DNA of 26,844 nucleotides from positions 1-26,844 of the forward strand of contig JABHUV010000184.1 of the NCBI GenBank assembly GCA_018658605.1. Direction: 5' to 3'. The translations under genes and the position numbers were made by a program. The notes beneath the pieces are model-generated. The model saw only the letters and a list, made by a program, of their open reading frames with translations. It was not told where the DNA came from and did not search any database. This document shows positions 8,407 to 17,100 of this stretch, piece by piece; position 1 is the stretch's first letter; the number at the start of each line of letters is the position of its first letter. Origin of the DNA: Planctomycetaceae bacterium (lineage in GTDB: Bacteria; Planctomycetota; Planctomycetia; Pirellulales; Pirellulaceae).

Positions 8407-9365
8407 AGGCCCAGCGACTCCATCCCTTGATCTGTATCGTCGAGTGGCCGAATTTTGCCCACGGGCAGACGTACTACTAATCGGTAGGTCACCGCCGATG
8501 CTTGACCATCTGAAATTTCATCAGTATAGAACGCGTTGACGACTCCACCGGAGTGATATGGTGATGTCGATTTCAATGTTAGCAGTACTTCAATCGCTAA
8601 CGGGAGCGATTGATAGGATTCGCTATCCCATTCGGCGAGCCATTCGTAGCCATCAAAATACTGAAACTCAATAGCAACGACCTCGGGAGCCAGTAACTGA
8701 TCGCTTTTTTGCAATTGTTCAGTGTTCCCATTGTCCACGGCGTAGCTAGTTATCGCGCGGCTAAGTTGACGCCGCATCAGTCCCCCAACATTGCCGCTAG
8801 TATTGAAAACATCTTGGGCTGAGTTACTCACTGTTGCATCGCCCAAGCGTACGTAGTATGAAACCATTTTGACGTCACTTGGGATATCAAGTAGTTCGTT
8901 TATGGAGTCAGCGGTATAGAGCGTCTGGTATTCTTCCTGTCGTGGGATTCGGCTGATATCAAAATTAATTTCGGTTTGCGTGCCATATAAGCCCAGATTG
9001 ACTGGAAAACTTGTTTGGTAATCATAACTATTAGATTCCGTCGTAGTGCTGTCAAGTTCAGGGGGCGTTACTACGTCAGCACCATCGAGTAGTGCACCAA
9101 TACCGTCTAGGGGTAAATCCTCAAGCGCTGAGCTGACATCGACGCCCTCGTACTGAACGGCACTTTTGATATCAATCGCGATACGATTTAATAGTGCCCG
9201 TGCAAGTTGAACTTCCTCAACATGCATTCGTTGTTTCTCGACAATATAGAAGTGGTTGTTAATCGCGTAACCGATCAAACCAAGGATCAACGCCGAGATT
9301 GCCATGGAAACAATAAGTTCTAATAGCGTAACGGCTGCCTGGTGGGTTTTGACTATACGGTTCAT
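8403..9365 (-). CDS. gspJ: Type II secretion minor pseudopilin GspJ
   Basis: Minor pseudopilin of the tip complex with GspI and GspK, 320 residues. The N-terminal signature is HQAAVTLLELIVSMAISALI: a short basic leader, Val at +1 and Glu at +5 (residue 16). The residue before the cleavage site is Ala11 rather than the usual Gly. The globular domain carries a GspJ-like end, VVAIEFQYFDGYEWLAEWDS followed by LPLAIEVLL. The start codon has a strong GGAGGA about 8 bases upstream, the best ribosome site in the cluster, and lies one base after the gspI stop. It is longer than proteobacterial GspJ (about 200) through a Ser/Thr/Asp-rich middle insertion at about 75-130. The call is firm from the GspJ-type domain and position between gspI and gspK. 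Confidence 0.9.
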   Translation of the reverse strand: MNRIVKTHQAAVTLLELIVSMAISALILGLIGYAINNHFYIVEKQRMHVEEVQLARALLNRIAIDIKSAVQYEGVDVSSALEDLPLDGIGALLDGADVVTPPELDSTTTESNSYDYQTSFPVNLGLYGTQTEINFDISRIPRQEEYQTLYTADSINELLDIPSDVKMVSYYVRLGDATVSNSAQDVFNTSGNVGGLMRRQLSRAITSYAVDNGNTEQLQKSDQLLAPEVVAIEFQYFDGYEWLAEWDSESYQSLPLAIEVLLTLKSTSPYHSGGVVNAFYTDEISDGQASAVTYRLVVRLPVGKIRPLDDTDQGMESLGL

Positions 9366-9366
9366 G

Positions 9367-9840
9367 TTAAATATCCTCCAATGTGAGGAAATCTCTCAAA
9401 TTCTCAGTAGATTCAGGTGCCAACTCAACTGCCGGGTCGATCATCCATGTCGTGACCGAGTGCCTTATGGGGAAACTTCCATCTTCCGGGAGATATTCGA
9501 CTAAAATTTCCACCGCCAAAAGCATCCCTTGGGCGTCAATAGGTTGAGAACGTATCGTGAATTGAAAAGGCTCCATGGTTTCCGTAGTTGGAAATGGAAT
9601 GGGGCCCGTGGCTGTTGGTGCAAGAATTCCAGCTTTTACTTCCGATAATTTTGATTCGGCTAGGAACTGTGCAGTAGTGAGTAGGCGGGCCTGCAGTGCG
9701 TTCTGACCGCCGATTTGGACAAGTGTACCAATGGCTGCCATAGACATTCCGAGAACGCCCAAAGCGATAATGACCTCCATCAGCGTAAAAGCTGCGCGGC
9801 GGTGATAGCGTTCGGATGGCGAAGAAATTGAATATCTCAT
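9367..9840 (-). CDS. gspI: Type II secretion minor pseudopilin GspI
   Basis: Minor pseudopilin that nucleates the pseudopilus tip, 157 residues, near the usual length for GspI (about 120-130). The N-terminus is RRAAFTLMEVIIALGVLGMS, with Phe at +1 and Glu at +5 (residue 22). Position -1 is Ala17 instead of the near-invariant Gly. The helix is followed by LTTAQFLAESKLSEVKAG, a typical GspI stretch where the helix meets the small beta domain. The ATG overlaps the gspH stop in an ATGA arrangement (9837-9840), which suggests translational coupling. Its gene is followed one base later by gspJ. Whether it is GspI or another small class III pseudopilin rests on size, order and the AESK motif. Confidence 0.87.
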   Translation of the reverse strand: MRYSISSPSERYHRRAAFTLMEVIIALGVLGMSMAAIGTLVQIGGQNALQARLLTTAQFLAESKLSEVKAGILAPTATGPIPFPTTETMEPFQFTIRSQPIDAQGMLLAVEILVEYLPEDGSFPIRHSVTTWMIDPAVELAPESTENLRDFLTLEDI

Positions 9841-10586
9841 TGTGCAATCCTCGTTGCGTCAAGTTCGGAAACTTCGATTTGTGTCATAATATTAGTGACA
9901 TAGGCAATGCCGGTGAGTCCGCGTATGCGTACTAAGACAAAAATATTCAAATCGTCAGTGCCAATACGAACTTCCGATTGGCTTGTACTTCCATCGGGAT
10001 AAAAGAGGATCGGTTGTGACCATACACCGCTGACTAGGTCTGTAGCGCTACTGGTATCAACGTTCGCCGCGTTGGGATTAAGTGTGGGGTCATTTTGGGC
10101 GAACGCGCGGTTATCAAAGGCTTGCGTCCCTGCGGCAAAGACGATCTTGTCGGGTAGGGTTTGTATTTGCTGCAATAGTCGTTTTGTTGTCTTGCGGTCA
10201 TTGGTTGTCGGCTGTTCCAGTTGACCGAGGACATTAAACGCATTGGCTAAATTGTTTGCTTCGATACTGGAATCCCCCGTGTCCCATGGTTCGATGATGA
10301 ACTGGTTACCGCCGATCTGATACCGTAACGCTAACGTCTGTCCGTTCCGCATCGCTTCGTTACGACTGCGAGCAAAAAAGGTCCGTACAGTATCACCTGA
10401 TCGAATAAGGCTCTGTGTCTCGGTAGTACTCATCAACGCAGGGTAGATTAAACCGCCAATCACGATGACCAGTGCTGCCACAACTAATAATTCGAATAAC
10501 GTAAAACCACGGACTCTTACCGTAGCGGTACGTTTGGATCGATTTGTTATAGTAGGACTCGTCATGGGAGACTGCTTGTTCGGCAT
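9837..10586 (-). CDS. gspH: Type II secretion minor pseudopilin GspH
   Basis: Minor pseudopilin, 249 residues. The leader is long and basic with cleavage at VRG^FTLFELLVVAALVIVIGG (Gly27, Phe at +1, Glu32 at +5). The following helix and FFARSRNEAMRNGQTLALRYQ match the GspH domain, in which a strand after the helix carries R-x-E-A-x-x-x-G. The C-terminal part is a beta-rich globular domain. The ATG lies inside the 3' arm of a strong hairpin (10581-10605); a second ATG at 10565 (residue 8) leaves the pilin signal intact and could be the true start. Neither start has a clear Shine-Dalgarno. The gene follows gspG after 46 bases and overlaps gspI by four. Confidence 0.88.
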   Translation of the reverse strand: MPNKQSPMTSPTITNRSKRTATVRVRGFTLFELLVVAALVIVIGGLIYPALMSTTETQSLIRSGDTVRTFFARSRNEAMRNGQTLALRYQIGGNQFIIEPWDTGDSSIEANNLANAFNVLGQLEQPTTNDRKTTKRLLQQIQTLPDKIVFAAGTQAFDNRAFAQNDPTLNPNAANVDTSSATDLVSGVWSQPILFYPDGSTSQSEVRIGTDDLNIFVLVRIRGLTGIAYVTNIMTQIEVSELDATRIAQ

Positions 10587-10605
10587 CGCCCGACGGGCGA
10601 TGCCG
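10581..10605 (-). promoter_or_regulatory. Perfect 11-bp stem-loop spanning the gspH start codon
   Basis: CGGCATCGCCC (10581-10591) and GGGCGATGCCG (10595-10605) are exact inverted copies separated by three bases. The element is GC-rich against its surroundings. In the minus-strand mRNA the gspH ATG (10586-10584) lies in the 3' arm. No T-run follows, so it is not an intrinsic terminator. It could stabilise the upstream gspG message, dampen gspH translation, or be a copy of a dispersed palindromic repeat. Confidence 0.7.
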
Positions 10606-10632
10606 CCCTTCTGATGGCTTACGCTGGGAGGT

Positions 10633-11082
10633 TTAGTATGACGTTACGGTGATGTCATCGTCGGTATCGGCTGACATGTCAGCACCGGCAGACCAAATGC
10701 GATATCCAGACCGATTGGTTTGCGGATCATTTGCACGCTCATAGTTGTAAGCGTTGCCCCAAGGATCCGTTGGAATGGATTTTTGCAAATATGGTCCCCG
10801 CCATTTTTGCTGAAGGTTACCGTCGGTAGGTGCAGTGCGGAGAGCTTCGAGTCCGGTTTCGGTGCTAGGGAATTGTCCTACGTGCATTTGATAGTTATTT
10901 AAAGGAAGCTCAAACATTTGCAGTTGTGTTTTGGCTGCGTCTTCTTTTGACGTGGCAAGAATGTCAGTGAAACTAGCGACAACAATGCTGCCTAGAATCA
11001 CGAGGATTGCCATTACAAGTAGTACTTCCATCAGTGTAAAACCGAGTCGGTCATTTTTGCGTTGGCGGGGGCGAGTTAACAT
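10633..11082 (-). CDS. gspG: Type II secretion major pseudopilin GspG
   Basis: Main subunit of the periplasmic pseudopilus, 149 residues, the normal GspG size. Prepilin cleavage is at RLG^FTLMEVLLVMAILVILG (Gly14, Phe at +1, Glu19 at +5). The globular part carries the classic GspG features: the TGLEALRTAP stretch, KWRGPYLQKSIPTDPWGNAY, and a C-terminal Ca2+-site loop SAGADMSADTDDDI (131-144). The start at 11082 has AAGGA about 9 bases upstream. A 123-base AT-rich gap separates it from gspF and contains a possible -10 (TATACA) on the minus strand without a good -35. A separate promoter would fit the high amount of GspG needed. A strong hairpin lies directly downstream of the gene. Confidence 0.95.
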   Translation of the reverse strand: MLTRPRQRKNDRLGFTLMEVLLVMAILVILGSIVVASFTDILATSKEDAAKTQLQMFELPLNNYQMHVGQFPSTETGLEALRTAPTDGNLQQKWRGPYLQKSIPTDPWGNAYNYERANDPQTNRSGYRIWSAGADMSADTDDDITVTSY

Positions 11083-11205
11083 GTATCGTATTTCCTTGTC
11101 GTAAACGTTGGTTAAGATAAAAGTTGTATAATTGCAGTTTATTAAACACCGCGTTTATGTAAGTAGTTTCGTGGAAAAATAAAATTCAGTTAGTTATGTG
11201 TTGCT

Positions 11206-12411
11206 TTACAGTGCGCTGCTCATCTTAATGACGGGTAATAATAACGCAATTACAACGACTAACACGGCTGCGGCCATTACCAATAACATGATTGGTTCGA
11301 GCAAACGAACGGCAAGGGTAAGGCGGCGACTAGTGCGCAACTCGAGGCTATCTGCGATATCGATAAGAACCTCATCGAGTGTATTGGATTCTTCCGCAAC
11401 GGCAATCATCTCGACGACGGTGGCCGGAAAATAGCCGCTACTTCCGAGCGGCTTTGACAGGGATTGACCACTAGAAATATTGTCGGTGGCCTTATCAATA
11501 GCCTCGGACAACACTCGATTGCCGGCAGCATCTCGACTTATCATAAGAGATTTTAGTATTGGAACACCGTTGCGTAGCATAGTTCCTAAGACACGACAAA
11601 AACGAGCAACTGCAAAAGCCTGAAAAATGCTACCAACCAGTGGAAGCCTTATTTTAATCAAATCCCTAAGTCGTTTCCCCGTTTCGGTTTGCAAATAGTT
11701 GTATGCTGTAATTCCGGCAGCCGAAACAACAAACGCTCCAATGATTGCGGCAGGTCCGCGTAACGCATCGCTGAAGTTCAACAACCAATCCGTCATAATG
11801 GGCAATTCACCTCGCTCGCGTAGGTTGTCAAACATTTCACCAAACTTCGGCACAAAAAAGATTACCAGGCAGGAGACGATGATCGAACCGATTGTCCCGA
11901 GGAATAAGGGATAAGCGAGTTGTCCGATAGTTTCGCTTTTCAAATCTTCTTGTTGTTCGGTAAATTTAGCCACTCGCTCTAACGCATCTTCGAGAAAACC
12001 GCCTTCAGCGCCGGCACGTGCCATGTTTACAGCCACTTCGTTGAAGACTTTGGGATATTCCTTCATGGCATCAGCGAGCGTTACACCGTCCTCTATGTTG
12101 CTGTGTATTTCGGACAGGCAATAATGTAAAGTATTGTTAGAAGCTTGGTCTCGCAGGACGGCAATGCTACGAAGCAACGGAACACCACTGCGTAGTAACG
12201 AGGAAAGTTGCGAATAAACCGTGGCCATAATTTGACCTTTTACTCGTTTACGGCTAGTTTTCGCAGTGGATTTCGTATCCGTGGTGAATTGAAGGGGGAA
12301 TAGAGTCTTACGGGCGAGCAGCTGGACGGCTTCGCGTTCTGTTGCCGCGTCAATAGTTCCTGAAACCTTCGCTCCGGTTGCCGTGCGGGCGGTGTAGTGA
12401 AAATCTGGCAT
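11206..12411 (-). CDS. gspF: Type II secretion inner-membrane platform protein GspF
   Basis: Polytopic inner-membrane protein that couples GspE ATP hydrolysis to pseudopilus assembly, 401 residues, the usual GspF length. Two T2SSF domains are visible: one around 65-185 (QLSSLLRSGVPLLRSIAVL, ARAGAEGGFLEDALERVA) and one around 268-390 (RVLGTMLRNGVPILKSLMIS, AVAEESNTLDEVL). Membrane segments lie at about 167-189, 219-240 and 370-395. The N-terminal MPDFHYTARTATGAKVSGTI is the usual start of the family. It follows gspE after 20 bases. Nothing is missing or unusual. Confidence 0.95.
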   Translation of the reverse strand: MPDFHYTARTATGAKVSGTIDAATEREAVQLLARKTLFPLQFTTDTKSTAKTSRKRVKGQIMATVYSQLSSLLRSGVPLLRSIAVLRDQASNNTLHYCLSEIHSNIEDGVTLADAMKEYPKVFNEVAVNMARAGAEGGFLEDALERVAKFTEQQEDLKSETIGQLAYPLFLGTIGSIIVSCLVIFFVPKFGEMFDNLRERGELPIMTDWLLNFSDALRGPAAIIGAFVVSAAGITAYNYLQTETGKRLRDLIKIRLPLVGSIFQAFAVARFCRVLGTMLRNGVPILKSLMISRDAAGNRVLSEAIDKATDNISSGQSLSKPLGSSGYFPATVVEMIAVAEESNTLDEVLIDIADSLELRTSRRLTLAVRLLEPIMLLVMAAAVLVVVIALLLPVIKMSSAL

Positions 12412-12431
12412 AATAAATCCCCGTTGCTGGC

Positions 12432-14135
12432 TTAAGACTTGCCAACAATCTGGTCCCCCTTGGTGATTCTGAGGACTTCGTCAATGCTGGTAGTACCGGA
12501 TATAACTTTACGCCACGCATCATCTCGTAGAGTGGTCATTCCGCCTTCGACCGCGGATTTTTTGAGTTGCCAACTACTTGCGCGCTCAGTCGCGAGTTCG
12601 CGGATAGCATCAGTTGTGAGCATCAATTCATAGACGCCCATTCGACCGGTGTATCCTACGTTACGACATTCGCGACAACCAACGGCTTGAAACAAATCCT
12701 GGCCGTCGATCAATTCGGTGGGAAAGTCAGGTGGCAAATCGGTTGCTTTAATTTTGACCGGAGATTTACACTTGTTGCAAAGGCGTCGGACGAGTCGCTG
12801 AGACATGACGGCCTCCACAGTACTAGCCACTAAAAACGGCTCAACGCCCATGTCGGTCATTCGGGTATAGGCTCCGGCCGAGTCGTTTGTATGCAATGTG
12901 CTAAATACCATATGTCCAGTTAGAGAGGCCTGTATGGCATTTTCAGCGGTTTCTACGTCACGAATTTCACCGACGAGCACTATGTCTGGATCGTGACGCA
13001 GAATACTTCGTAAAGTTGTGGAAAACGTGAGTCCAATTCGGGAATGGACTTGGATTTGATTGATCCCATCCAGTTGATATTCAACAGGATCTTCAGTCGT
13101 GATAATTTTGTTGGAAGGGTTTTTGATTTCCATCAACGAACTGTAAAGCGTAGTGGTTTTACCTGAGCCTGTTGGACCGCAGACCAGCACAATCCCATGA
13201 GGCAAAGTAATCAGTTGTTTGAATTGTTCATAAATTCCGGGCTCCATGCCAAGGCTCTGTAAATCGAAAACCATGGATCCCTTGTCAAGGATACGCATGA
13301 CGATGCCTTCACCGTGAATCATTGGGATCACACTCACACGAATATCAATCTCACGACCTTTGACTTTGAGTTTAATTCGACCGTCCTGCGGGAGTCGTTT
13401 CTCGGCAATATTCAAATGTGCCATAATCTTCAACCGGCTAATGATGGCGGCTTGAAATTGATTAATTTCTGGGGGCACTGGCTGTGGGTGGAGCATACCG
13501 TCAATACGGTAGCGAATGGTAACACCGCTCGACTGCGATTCTATGTGGACATCACTAGCACGCATCTGGATCGCTTCGAGAAGGATCTCATTCACAAGTC
13601 GAATTACTGACGCTTCCTGCGCCATTTCGGATAACTCAGAACCATCCCCTTCAATTTCGTCGAGAAGTTCTACGTCATCGTCTTCGCGTTGTTGGATTAG
13701 GCTGTCAATCGTTTCGCTACCAACACCCAAATGTTGTTTGATAAGCGTATCAATTTCAGGGCTTGCCGCGAGTACGGGAAGTACCGCTTTTCCAATAGCT
13801 GCGGCGACCTCGTCAACAGCGTATAAGTCAAAAGGATTGCTAGTGGCAATCAAAATGAAGCCGTCTTCGACGGCAATGGGGAATACTTGTTCACGATAGA
13901 TAAGACGCGTGGGGAAGTCTTCGAGCAAAGCAAGATCAATGTCTGCGGTACGTAGGTCAACATAATCGACACCGATAGAATCACCGATCGCCTGCAGTGC
14001 GGCCGCCTGGTCAAGGTAGCCGAGCTCAACGGCCATGTCAATTTGATCGGTTCCGGATACGCCAGATTGCAGAATGGTTTCCACCTGGGTGTCATTTAGA
14101 AGATTTTGATTTTGTAGTATTTCACAAGCTTGCAT
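12432..14135 (-). CDS. gspE: Type II secretion assembly ATPase GspE
   Basis: Cytoplasmic hexameric ATPase that drives pseudopilus assembly, 567 residues. The N-terminal MshEN/T2SSE_N-like domain covers about 1-140, followed by an acidic linker (about 150-170). The catalytic core has Walker A GPTGSGKTT (320-328), an Asp box TTEDPVEY (346-353), Walker B DPDIVLVGEIRD (382-393) and a His box GHMVFSTLHT (407-416). The tetracysteine zinc motif is complete: C453-x2-C456 and C487-x2-C490. All residues needed for activity appear present. AGGG lies about 9 bases before the ATG. It is 58 bases downstream of the N-module protein and 20 before gspF. PilB-type pilus ATPases share this architecture; the neighbouring GspK/GspG-type pseudopilins favour T2SS. 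Confidence 0.96.
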   Translation of the reverse strand: MQACEILQNQNLLNDTQVETILQSGVSGTDQIDMAVELGYLDQAAALQAIGDSIGVDYVDLRTADIDLALLEDFPTRLIYREQVFPIAVEDGFILIATSNPFDLYAVDEVAAAIGKAVLPVLAASPEIDTLIKQHLGVGSETIDSLIQQREDDDVELLDEIEGDGSELSEMAQEASVIRLVNEILLEAIQMRASDVHIESQSSGVTIRYRIDGMLHPQPVPPEINQFQAAIISRLKIMAHLNIAEKRLPQDGRIKLKVKGREIDIRVSVIPMIHGEGIVMRILDKGSMVFDLQSLGMEPGIYEQFKQLITLPHGIVLVCGPTGSGKTTTLYSSLMEIKNPSNKIITTEDPVEYQLDGINQIQVHSRIGLTFSTTLRSILRHDPDIVLVGEIRDVETAENAIQASLTGHMVFSTLHTNDSAGAYTRMTDMGVEPFLVASTVEAVMSQRLVRRLCNKCKSPVKIKATDLPPDFPTELIDGQDLFQAVGCRECRNVGYTGRMGVYELMLTTDAIRELATERASSWQLKKSAVEGGMTTLRDDAWRKVISGTTSIDEVLRITKGDQIVGKS

Positions 14136-14159
14136 GTGTTTGCCCTAGTGTGCTTACGC

Positions 14160-14182
14160 GGAATTGAAGAGGTCGCAATTCC
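14160..14182 (-). promoter_or_regulatory. Small hairpin between the N-module protein gene and gspE
   Basis: GGAATTG (14160-14166) and CAATTCC (14176-14182) form a 7-bp perfect stem around a 9-base loop in the 58-base gap. There is no T-run on the minus-strand side, so termination is unlikely. It may affect mRNA processing, or be chance. Confidence 0.3.
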
Positions 14183-14193
14183 TAATTAGTCAA

Positions 14194-17100
14194 TTATCGA
14201 GGTTGTCCGCTTGAACCGCCGCTTGGACGACCGCCCGTACCGGAACCACCACTTGGGCGTCCACCAAATCCGGATGTACCGCTGGGACGACCGCCGGTAC
14301 TGGAACCGCCGAAACCGCCGCCTGATCGCATGCGGTTAAACATTTCCATCCGCTGGCGAATTGACTCAATGTTCGCAGCAGAAGGCGCTGGGGAACTGCT
14401 ACGTGAACTAGAACTAGTGCCACTCCCTCCTGAGGTAGTAGACGTCGACACGTTTTCGCCGAGAATGGCTCGTAATGCCGTGTTGACGACGTCGGGATTA
14501 GCAAGATGTAGGGTGCGAACTTCGATAGATTCTTGGGTTTGAGTACCAGCTTGATCTAATGCCATTACTAATTCATGGACTTCGTTATACATGGGTTCTG
14601 GAGCTGCGATAATTAGAGAGTTACTAGTTGCGTCAACGCCAATCGTCATTTTGGCGGGCTCACCTTTGACTTCATTGTTCCCCCCGCCGCCACTGCCACC
14701 ACGCCCCCCGCCGGCCATTCTTTGCATCATTTGACGCATGATATCTTCCTGTCCACCCCTTTGCTGTTGTTGCCCACCGGATGAAGCACCAGTGATTCGT
14801 CCAGCGTAGACTTCCTTGAGGACCGCTGATATTTCTGCAGCATCTGTGTAGGTGAGCGGAATTAGTCGTGGTTTTCCTGCCGTTTCAACTTCGGTTTCAC
14901 TACCCTCGCGATCGATAACTTTTAACAAATCGTCGATCATTTGAAGATCTTCATCGTTGGCTTGAACGATCAGGGCATTAAGTCTCTGATTGGCAACAAT
15001 ACTGACAGTTCCCGAGGCACTAAATGACGCCCCGTCTGTTTCACCACCCATTCCACCTCCACCAAGTAACATTCCCATCAGGCCACCACCCATCATGCTG
15101 GTTGTCGCATCACTTACGAGTGAACCTAATCCGAGACTATCGTCTTCGCCGCCGGACATGATTTGTTGGAGCAATGATTTTGCGACGTCTACTTTGGAGT
15201 ATTTTAGATAGAAAATCGTAATTTGTCTGTCTGTGGTGGCCGAACTGGGCGGCGTTAGACGGCGAACGATTGCTTCAAAAGCGTCGAGTGCCTGAAGATC
15301 GTTACTGTAAATGATAATCCCTTCGCTTGTGACCTCGACGCGGATTTCATCGCCGGTTAGTCCCGGAAATGCGCTGGTTGCAGGGTCGCGGGGTGTGTCT
15401 TGCTGTTCCAGTTGCGCCGTTACAAAACGGGTAAGTTCTGGGGGTAGCACATTCGCAGTCTTCTTCATCGTTTGTGCTCGGATATTTGTCTCCGCCGGTT
15501 TGTCCTGAGGCGGAACCGTTGGTTTGAGTTTAGGGTTCGTCTGTCGTTGTTCGATAGTAGATTCAGTACGCGTTTCTGGTGTCACGATGCGAATCCTATT
15601 GTTTCCCTGCCAGAAACGTTCGGCACGCTCGACGGCTTCTATCGCCTTGTCCCCCGTGTACGGTAAAATACGAATGTTTCCCTCTTGAGGCGTGGTGTTT
15701 TCAGATTCAAGCCGGTCAATCATGCTGCGAATTAACTGTAGTTCGGATTCAGTCGCACGTATAAATAACTTCATGGTTACTGGGTCTGCCGTAACTTTTG
15801 GACCAGTTGTTGGCGCTGGTTCACCCTCAGCCACCTGTGTGCCAAACATGTTTGCAATCATGACCAAAGCCATTTCAGTGTCTAATGACTTAAGGGAGAT
15901 AACTTCAAAGACTGGTACATCGCCTTCAAGTTCGCGTATCGTTGCTTGAATGCGAGCTTGTTCGGCAGGTCTCGCGAAGGCGATTACCTTATTTGTGGTT
16001 GGGTCGAGTGCAAGTCGGATGTCGGGCAAACCTGCAAGCATTGTCTGCAGAACTTGGAAAGTCGTGTCCGGATCAGCTACGCTGATGGGGTGAGTCTGTA
16101 GTTGCGGTTGTTCTAATGGTGCTGTGCCTTCGACTCCAGCAAGTGGATCAATGTCTAATCGTTTGACGAGGTCTTGTAAAACGTCGAGTTTTTCTTGCTC
16201 ACCGGTGGCGAATATTCGAGTTCCAAGAGTGTCCACGGCGAAATTGAGACCTTCGGTTGAAAAATCTTCCTCGCCCATACTGAGCATCGTCCGAGCCACT
16301 GCTAAAATGTCTTCCGCTGGGGCAAATTCGAGTTTGATTTCGAGAACTTTTCCGGCGAGGTCGGTGCGGGGCTTTTCGACGCCCTCAATGACGTCACGCA
16401 TTGTACGTAGACGCCCAGCCGTTTCTTGCACGAGTACTTGCTTAGCGGCAGGAAAAACGAAAAGTTTCCCTTGGGGGCCAATCAGTTTTTGTAAGTCGCT
16501 GGTGGCTTCCTCGGGCGTCATCTTTACGAGTTGAAATAAGGTTTTAACGAGTTCGTATTCGCCGCGATCGTCAAGTTCTGAAATAGGAACATATTGCACG
16601 AGAACTTCTGGTACTGGGTTCTCCAAATTGACCACCGTCAGCAGTTGATTTCGGCGTACCAAAGTATAACCTCGTGTCAGTAGCATCCCGTTCATGAGAT
16701 CCATGGCTTGAGCAGGCGTATAAAAACGCGGATCCGAGTAGTTGAGCGTTCCTGGTGGCGGGCCGTCCATTTGTAGTGACAGTTCATTTAATTCCGCAAA
16801 CCACGTGATGACGTCCTTCCATGGCGTGAATGTAAATGCGAAGCTAACTTCAATTTCGCCTTCCGCGTTTAGCCTTGTTTCGCTGTTATTGTTGTCCTTG
16901 GGTTCCGCAGCAGGATTAGGTTTGATTTTAGCGTCGGCTGGTTCGCTAGTAGCGTTTTCTACAGTCTTGTCTTCATCAGACGGTTTTTCGCCTGCTTCAG
17001 TTGCAGGTTTCGGCTTGTCTTCATCAGACGGTTTTTCTCCAGCTTCAGTTGCAGGTTCCGGCTTGCCTTCATCAGATGGTTTGTCTCCAGTTTGAGCAGC

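Noticed and set aside
13516..13899. 127-codon plus-strand frame opposite gspE
   Set aside because: It is antisense to conserved GspE coding sequence and Ser-rich, as expected of a shadow frame.
10633..14135. Type IV pilus assembly (PilB/PilC/PilA) as an alternative reading
   Set aside because: GspG-type calcium loop, GspH/I/J/K order and a GspK-type large pseudopilin are specific to T2SS; no PilT retraction ATPase is present in the window.
16124..16534. 136-codon plus-strand frame opposite the N-module protein
   Set aside because: It is fully antisense to well-structured N-type modules; no start signal or known motif.
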